Source of the DNA: Hydrocarboniphaga sp965279055
GTDB taxonomy: Bacteria; Pseudomonadota; Gammaproteobacteria; Nevskiales; Nevskiaceae
Length of the DNA stretch: 64,000 nucleotides
NCBI RefSeq assembly: GCF_965279055.1
Contig: NZ_OZ257125.1
Location: 3,720,001-3,784,000 of the forward strand
Direction: 5' to 3'
Translations under genes and position numbers: made by a program
Shown: positions 59,793 to 64,000 of the stretch, one piece after another
Position numbering within the stretch: the first letter of the stretch is position 1
Layout: every line of letters starts with the position of its first letter
The notes under the pieces: generated by a model
Seen by the model: the letters and a program-made list of their open reading frames with translations, nothing else
What the model was told of the DNA's origin: nothing
Databases searched by the model: none

Positions 59793-60977
59793 ATGTCCAA
59801 GCCCGAAGTTTTCGTCGTCTCGGCAACGCGTACCGCCATCGGCAGTTTCGGCGGCGGCCTCAAGGACGTTGCACTGGCCGATCTGGCCACCACCGCGGTC
59901 AAGGCCGCGATCGAGCGCTCCGGCGTCGCCGCCGACCAGGTCGGCCATCTGGTCATGGGCACCGTGATCCCGACCGAGGCGCGCGACGCGTATCTGAGCC
60001 GCGTCGCCGCGGTGAATGCCGGCGTGCCGGTGGAAGTGCCGGCGTTCAACGTCAACCGCCTGTGCGGCTCCGGTATGCAGGCGATCATCTCGGCGGCGCA
60101 GGCGCTGATGCTGGGCGAGACCGGCATCGCCATCGGCGCCGGCGCCGAGTCGATGAGCCGCGGTCCGTATCTGTCCACGCAGTCGCGCTGGGGCGCGCGC
60201 ATGGGCGACGTCGCGATGATCGACTACATGCTCGGCATCCTCCACGACCCGTTCCAGAAGATTCACATGGGCATCACCGCCGAGAACGTCGCCGCCAAGT
60301 ACGGCATCACCCGCGAGATGCAGGACGCGCTGGCGATCGAGAGCCAGCGCCGTGCCGCGCATGCGATCGCCGACGGCCGCTTCAAGTCGCAGATCGTTCC
60401 GGTGCAGATCGCCACGCGCAAGGGCGTCGAGATTTTCGAGATCGACGAGAACGTGCGCGGCAACGTCACCGAAGATCAGCTGGCGAAGATGAAGCCGGTG
60501 TTCAAGAAGGACGGCCTGGTCACCGCCGGCAATGCCTCGGGCATCAACGACGGCGCCGCCGCGATGGTGCTGGCGACCGCCGAGAAAGTGAAGGAACTCG
60601 GCCTGAAGCCGCTGGCGCGTCTGGTGTCCTACGGCCATGCCGGCGTCGATCCGAACATCATGGGCATCGGCCCGGTGCCGGCGACGCGCCAGGCGCTGCA
60701 GCGCGCCGGGCTCAGCGTGCGCGATCTCGACGTGATCGAGTCCAACGAGGCGTTCGCCGCCCAGGCCTGCGCGGTGACGCGCGAGCTGGATCTGGACCCG
60801 GCCAAGGTCAACATCAACGGCTCCGGCATTTCGCTCGGCCACCCGGTCGGCGCCACCGGCGTGATGATCGCCACCAAGGCGATCTACGAGCTGCACCGCA
60901 GCGGCGGCCGCTATGGCCTGGCGACGATGTGCATCGGCGGCGGTCAGGGCATCGCGACGATCTTCGAGCGCGTTTAA
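59793..60977 (+). CDS. Acetyl-CoA C-acyltransferase (thiolase)
   Basis: A 394-residue thiolase of the type II fold. The nucleophilic Cys91 is in FNVNRLCGSGMQAI, the catalytic His in SLGHPVGATG and the second Cys in MCIGGGQGIA. It cleaves 3-oxoacyl-CoA with CoA, or condenses two acetyl-CoA. It follows the 3-hydroxyacyl-CoA dehydrogenase gene and completes the lower part of the fatty-acid-like pathway. The ATG at 59793 follows ATTCAACGGAATTCCTC. Confidence 0.95.
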   Translation: MSKPEVFVVSATRTAIGSFGGGLKDVALADLATTAVKAAIERSGVAADQVGHLVMGTVIPTEARDAYLSRVAAVNAGVPVEVPAFNVNRLCGSGMQAIISAAQALMLGETGIAIGAGAESMSRGPYLSTQSRWGARMGDVAMIDYMLGILHDPFQKIHMGITAENVAAKYGITREMQDALAIESQRRAAHAIADGRFKSQIVPVQIATRKGVEIFEIDENVRGNVTEDQLAKMKPVFKKDGLVTAGNASGINDGAAAMVLATAEKVKELGLKPLARLVSYGHAGVDPNIMGIGPVPATRQALQRAGLSVRDLDVIESNEAFAAQACAVTRELDLDPAKVNINGSGISLGHPVGATGVMIATKAIYELHRSGGRYGLATMCIGGGQGIATIFERV

Positions 60978-60994
60978 TCCCGCTCAAGCCGCTG

Positions 60995-61064
60995 TTGTAG
61001 GAGCGGGCTTGCCCGCGACCGGCGCTCGCTGCAGCCTCGGTCGCGGGCAAGCCCGCTCCTACAT
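60995..61064. repeat. REP-type inverted repeat, family C
   Basis: GTAGGAGCGGGCTTGCCCGC with GACCG, and the inverse CGGTC with GCGGGCAAGCCCGCTCCTAC: 25-base perfect arms around a GCGCTCGCTGCAGCCT loop, between the thiolase and GNAT genes. Confidence 0.94.
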
Positions 61065-61100
61065 GCGTATCGCGGCGGCGGACTTCTGCAGGAGAGCCGG

Positions 61101-61622
61101 ATGCGATTTGTCGAATGCACTCACGAGCGTCACGCTGCCGCGATCCTCGAGATCTTCAACGACGCGATCCTGAATTCGACCGCGCTGTACGACTACCGCG
61201 CGCGCACGCCGGAGAACATGGTGAGCTGGTTCGCCGCCAAGAGCGCCGGCGGCTTTCCGGTGATCGGCGTCGAGGACGGGCACGGCGCGCTGATGGGCTT
61301 CGCCAGCTACGGCACGTTCCGCGCGTGGCCGGCCTACAAGTATTCGGTCGAGCACTCGGTCTACGTGCACCGAGACCATCGCGGCAAGGGCCTGGGGCTG
61401 GCGCTGATGCAGCGGCTGATCGCGCGCGCCGCCGAGCGCGACGTGCACGTGATGATCGGCGGCATCGACGTCAGCAACGCCGCCAGCGTGGCGATGCACC
61501 GCAAGCTCGGCTTCGTCCACGCCGGCACGATTACCCAGGCCGGCTTCAAGTTCGGCCGCTGGCTCGACCTGGGCTTTTACCAGCTGACGCTCGCGACGCC
61601 ACTGCAGCCGGTGGACGGCTGA
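61101..61622 (+). CDS. GNAT-family N-acetyltransferase (phosphinothricin/methionine-sulfoximine acetyltransferase-like)
   Basis: A 173-residue acetyltransferase. The ATG at 61101 follows GCAGGAGAGCCGG. The acetyl-CoA P-loop is VHRDHRGKGLGLALM, preceded by YGTFRAWPAYKYSVEHSVYV and followed by NAASVAMHRKLGFVHAG, the order seen in Pat/Bar-like enzymes (FNDAILNSTALYDYRARTPE near the start). These acetylate amino-acid analogues such as phosphinothricin or methionine sulfoximine. The true substrate is not known here. Confidence 0.92.
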   Translation: MRFVECTHERHAAAILEIFNDAILNSTALYDYRARTPENMVSWFAAKSAGGFPVIGVEDGHGALMGFASYGTFRAWPAYKYSVEHSVYVHRDHRGKGLGLALMQRLIARAAERDVHVMIGGIDVSNAASVAMHRKLGFVHAGTITQAGFKFGRWLDLGFYQLTLATPLQPVDG

Positions 61623-61652
61623 GCCAGCCGCCATTCCTCCAAGCGCAGCCAG

Positions 61653-61684
61653 CGTCGGCGCTACTCGGAATGAACGGCTTGTGT
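61653..61684. repeat. Relic of a family B repeat
   Basis: GGCGCTACTCGGAATGAACG is the right arm of a family B element (compare GGCGCTACTCGGGATGAACG at 52987). The left arm before it is degraded (ATTCCTCCAAGCGCAGCC). Confidence 0.6.
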
Positions 61685-61704
61685 TGCGCCCTTCAACGGC
61701 GTGA

Positions 61705-62691
61705 TCAGCCCTTGATGAACGCCAGCAGATCCGCGTTGAGCTTGTCCTTCATCGTCGTCGCCAGGCCATGCGGCGCGCCCTTGTAGATTTCCAGGCGCGC
61801 GTTCTTCACCAGCTTCGACGACAGCAGCGCACTCGCGCCGATCGGCACGATCTGGTCGTCGTCGCCGTGGACGATCAGGGTCGGCTTGTCGAACTTCTTC
61901 AGGTCTTCGGTGAAGTCGGTTTCGGAGAACTGCTTGATGCAGTCCAACTCGCTCTTCAGGCCACCCATCATGCCCTGCAGCCAGAAGAAATCGATGACGC
62001 CCTGCGACGGCTTCACCCCCGGACGGTTGTAGCCGTAGAACGGCGTCGCCAGATCCTTGAAGAACTGCGAGCGGTCTGCGCTGACGCCGGCGCGGATGCC
62101 GTCGAACACGCTCATTGGCAGACCGCCGGGATTCTTCTCGGTCTTCAGCATGATCGGCGGCACCGCACCGACCAGCACCGCCTTGGCGACGCGCGCGGTG
62201 CCGTGACGGCCGATGTAGCGCGCGACTTCGCCGCCGCCGGTGGAATGGCCGATGTGCACTGCGCCGCGAAGATCGAGCTTGGCTGTCAGCTCCGCCAGAT
62301 CGTCGGCGTAGGTGTCCATGTCGTTGCCGCTCCAGGGCTGGCTGGAGCGGCCGTGGCCGCGGCGGTCATGGGCGATGCAGCGATAGCCCTGGGAGGCGAG
62401 GAACACCATCTGGTCTTCCCAGGCGTCGGCGGTCAGTGGCCAGCCATGGCTGAACACCAGCGGCTGGCCGCTGCCCCAGTCCTTGTAATAAATCTGCGTG
62501 CCGTCTTTGGTGGTGATCGTGCCCATGTTCTTGCTTCCTGTGTGGGTGTGGCCGTCGTGGTGTGCGGGTGTGGCGGGCGTGTCGGCAGCGACACCGGCCA
62601 GCGGCAAGGCGAGGCCAACCGCCATCGCGGCGCCGGCGATCAGCAGATCGCGGCGGCCCGGGTCATCGGGCGGGTCCTTGAGTTGCGGCAT
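61705..62691 (-). CDS. Tat-exported alpha/beta hydrolase (non-heme chloroperoxidase/esterase-like)
   Basis: A 328-residue hydrolase. The start at 62691 gives a leader with twin Arg (PGRRDLLIAGAAMAVGLALP), consistent with Tat export. The core has FSHGWPLTADAWEDQM (oxyanion), the nucleophile Ser in IGHSTGGGEVARY, Asp in HGDDDQIVPIGAS and His in GAPHGLATT, as in bacterial cofactor-free haloperoxidase/esterase proteins. A cytosolic-length version would start at the internal MGTITTKDGTQIYYKDWG, so the leader was added to a common enzyme. The substrate is unknown. Confidence 0.9.
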   Translation of the reverse strand: MPQLKDPPDDPGRRDLLIAGAAMAVGLALPLAGVAADTPATPAHHDGHTHTGSKNMGTITTKDGTQIYYKDWGSGQPLVFSHGWPLTADAWEDQMVFLASQGYRCIAHDRRGHGRSSQPWSGNDMDTYADDLAELTAKLDLRGAVHIGHSTGGGEVARYIGRHGTARVAKAVLVGAVPPIMLKTEKNPGGLPMSVFDGIRAGVSADRSQFFKDLATPFYGYNRPGVKPSQGVIDFFWLQGMMGGLKSELDCIKQFSETDFTEDLKKFDKPTLIVHGDDDQIVPIGASALLSSKLVKNARLEIYKGAPHGLATTMKDKLNADLLAFIKG

Positions 62692-62855
62692 GTCGCGCTC
62701 CGGTGGGCGCGATCATGGAGGAGAACCGCTGGCGACCACGCAGGCGGACAATGCCCGGCGGAAGTCGCTGCGGCTTGTATCTTAGTGCGGGATGGCAGTG
62801 CGGGATGGGAACGGCACACGACGGAGCGCGCGTGGCGCTCCGCCACGTTCTGGCC

Positions 62856-63044
62856 TCAGGCGGCGATGGCGACGTCGAAGCTCGCGGCCAGTGCGTAGCG
62901 CTCGCTGCCGTCGTCGCGGCGGGTCTGCAGCACACGCGTGTTCTCGGTGACGATCGGGATGCCGTAGGCGTTGCGCGGCTCGAGTTCGGCGGGGTGAAAC
63001 TCACGGTCGTCGAGCAGCACGGTTTCAAAATTGTAGAAGCGCAT
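62856..63044 (-). CDS. Small conserved-looking protein of unknown function
   Basis: A 62-residue protein. The ATG at 63044 follows GCCGGAGAAAGTTC, a good ribosome binding site. The sequence begins MRFYNFETVLLDDREFHPAE and includes NAYGIPIVTENTRVLQTRRD; it has no signal or membrane segment. It has the codon character of the local genes but no recognised family. It is 112 bp downstream of the GGDEF gene's stop and on the same strand. Confidence 0.6.
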   Translation of the reverse strand: MRFYNFETVLLDDREFHPAELEPRNAYGIPIVTENTRVLQTRRDDGSERYALAASFDVAIAA

Positions 63045-63155
63045 GAACTTTCTCCGGCTCTGTCGCAGGTGCCGGCAATTTACGCCGCCAACATGAGCGG
63101 ATGATGACCGTCGACAGCCGGGCTCGCGGCGCTGGATCAGCCGCACCGCAGACGC

Positions 63156-64000
63156 TCAGCTGCGCGCGCGCAGCCGCATCGGCCGGCGGCCTTTCTGCGC
63201 ATACATCGCCGCGTCGGCGACCGTCAGCAGGGTCTCGGCGCTGAGGCCGCTATGCGGCCGGCGGATGCTCGAGCCGATGCTGACCGCCAGATGCAGGCTG
63301 TGACCGTCGAGCACGATGGGCCGCTTGATCAGCGCGGAGATCGCCGACGACAACCGTGCCACCTGTTGCTCGGGCTGCTCCAGGTCCTCGACCAGCACGA
63401 TGAACTCGTCGCCGCCCAGGCGCGCCACCGCGCCGCCTTCGAGGGTCGCCAGCCTCTGCCCGACTTCCTTCAGCAGACGATCGCCGAAGGCGTGGCCATG
63501 GCGGTCGTTGACCGATTTGAAGTTGTCCAGATCCAGGAACAGCACGCCGGCGGCGCGGCCGCCGATGTCGACCTGCTCCAGGCTCTGCTGCAGCCGCGAG
63601 AACAGGCCGCGGCGATTGAGCAGGCCGGTGAGTTCGTCGATGGTCGCGTCACGCTCGCGCGCCAGCTCGCCGATCTTGCGCTCGGTGATGTCGACGACCA
63701 TGCCGTGAATGCCGACCACCTTGCCGTTGACGATGTCCGGCGTGTACTTGGCGAGCCAGAAACGCGGCGCGTCGGCGACCATGGTTTGGTGCTCCCAGCT
63801 GACCGACTCGCCGGCAAGCACGCGCAGCAGGTATGGCTGCAGATTCTCGAAATCGTCGCCTCCGGCGAGCTTGCCGACGCGCTGGCCGATCAGGCTCTCG
63901 GGATCTTCACCGAGCAGGACCAGATAGGCGCGGTTGACGAAGCGGTAGCGGAAGTCGGTGTCCAGGTAGGAAATCAGCGCCGGCATCAGATCGGCGATCT
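63156..64000 (-). CDS. PAS-GGDEF diguanylate cyclase (N-terminus beyond window)
   Basis: The visible C-terminal 281 codons. The frame is open to the right edge, and the PAS domain core (PALISYLDTDFRYRFVNRAY) begins within 15 bp of the edge, so the true start lies outside. The PAS domain runs to DITERKIGELARERDATIDE, then comes a GGDEF domain with TGLLNRRGLF, FLDLDNFKSVNDRHGHAFGD and the active-site RLGGDEFIVL. An inhibitory RxxD site was not found. It would make c-di-GMP in response to a signal sensed by the PAS domain. No EAL domain is present on this side. Confidence 0.92.
   Translation of the reverse strand, partial: IADLMPALISYLDTDFRYRFVNRAYLVLLGEDPESLIGQRVGKLAGGDDFENLQPYLLRVLAGESVSWEHQTMVADAPRFWLAKYTPDIVNGKVVGIHGMVVDITERKIGELARERDATIDELTGLLNRRGLFSRLQQSLEQVDIGGRAAGVLFLDLDNFKSVNDRHGHAFGDRLLKEVGQRLATLEGGAVARLGGDEFIVLVEDLEQPEQQVARLSSAISALIKRPIVLDGHSLHLAVSIGSSIRRPHSGLSAETLLTVADAAMYAQKGRRPMRLRARS

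Overview
The window is high-GC DNA packed with catabolic genes. It suggests a gammaproteobacterium of the Nevskiales/Xanthomonadales kind (Solimonas- or Hydrocarboniphaga-like). The evidence is indirect: a TonB receptor, AraC regulators with arabinose-binding-like N-termini, a DUF1302/DUF1329 pair, a P450 with a putidaredoxin-type ferredoxin, a single-chain indolepyruvate:ferredoxin oxidoreductase, many CoA-thioester enzymes, and intergenic palindromes of the kind found in pseudomonads and xanthomonads. No rRNA, tRNA, CRISPR array, IS element or integrase was seen.

Layout. 1-487 is the cut end of an AraC-type regulator. 689-9425 (+) holds a crotonase, an aldo/keto reductase, a HyuB/HyuA pair and a two-domain CaiB/BaiF CoA-transferase. 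9582-17564 (+) holds an AraC regulator, a P450, an SDR, a TonB receptor, a [2Fe-2S] ferredoxin and a KstD-like flavoprotein: uptake, hydroxylation and dehydrogenation of a hydrophobic, perhaps steroid- or terpenoid-like, substrate (inference). 17568-22499 (-) holds a siderophore-interacting-type flavin reductase, the indolepyruvate:ferredoxin oxidoreductase and a VOC protein. 22704-30140 holds an amidohydrolase, a Rieske oxygenase, a Rieske ferredoxin, a hot-dog dehydratase, an acyl-CoA synthetase and an enoyl-CoA hydratase. 30464-38675 holds an orphan OmpR-type regulator, a DUF1302 protein, an AraC regulator and a DUF1329 protein, interrupted by a lower-GC darT-darG toxin-antitoxin island. 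38838-41223 is an overlapping operon of two DsbA/HCCA-isomerase-like proteins and a metallo-hydrolase. 41290-47477 holds a Tat sulfatase followed by a PpiC, HupE/UreJ and DUF3604 cassette. 47659-51044 holds a small membrane protein, an SDR and two GST-like proteins. 51184-55340 holds an alkylsulfatase-like lipoprotein, CreA and a thermolysin-family protease. 55569-64000 holds a flavin reductase, a crotonase, an MscS channel, 3-hydroxyacyl-CoA dehydrogenase, thiolase, a GNAT, an alpha/beta hydrolase, a small protein and a PAS-GGDEF protein cut by the right edge.

Most striking features. (1) The darTG island sits between two copies of the 3' end of the same AraC gene; the 174 coding bases differ at 8 positions, all synonymous. 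(2) At least four families of palindromic repeats fill the intergenic spaces. (3) Two of these palindromes lie in frame inside genes: one forms the linker of the fused CoA-transferase, the other the N-terminus of the DUF3604 lipoprotein. (4) A second 3'-end duplication (61 bp, exactly 200 bp apart) brackets another palindrome. (5) The DUF1302 and DUF1329 promoters share a CTTGTC/GACAAG dyad.
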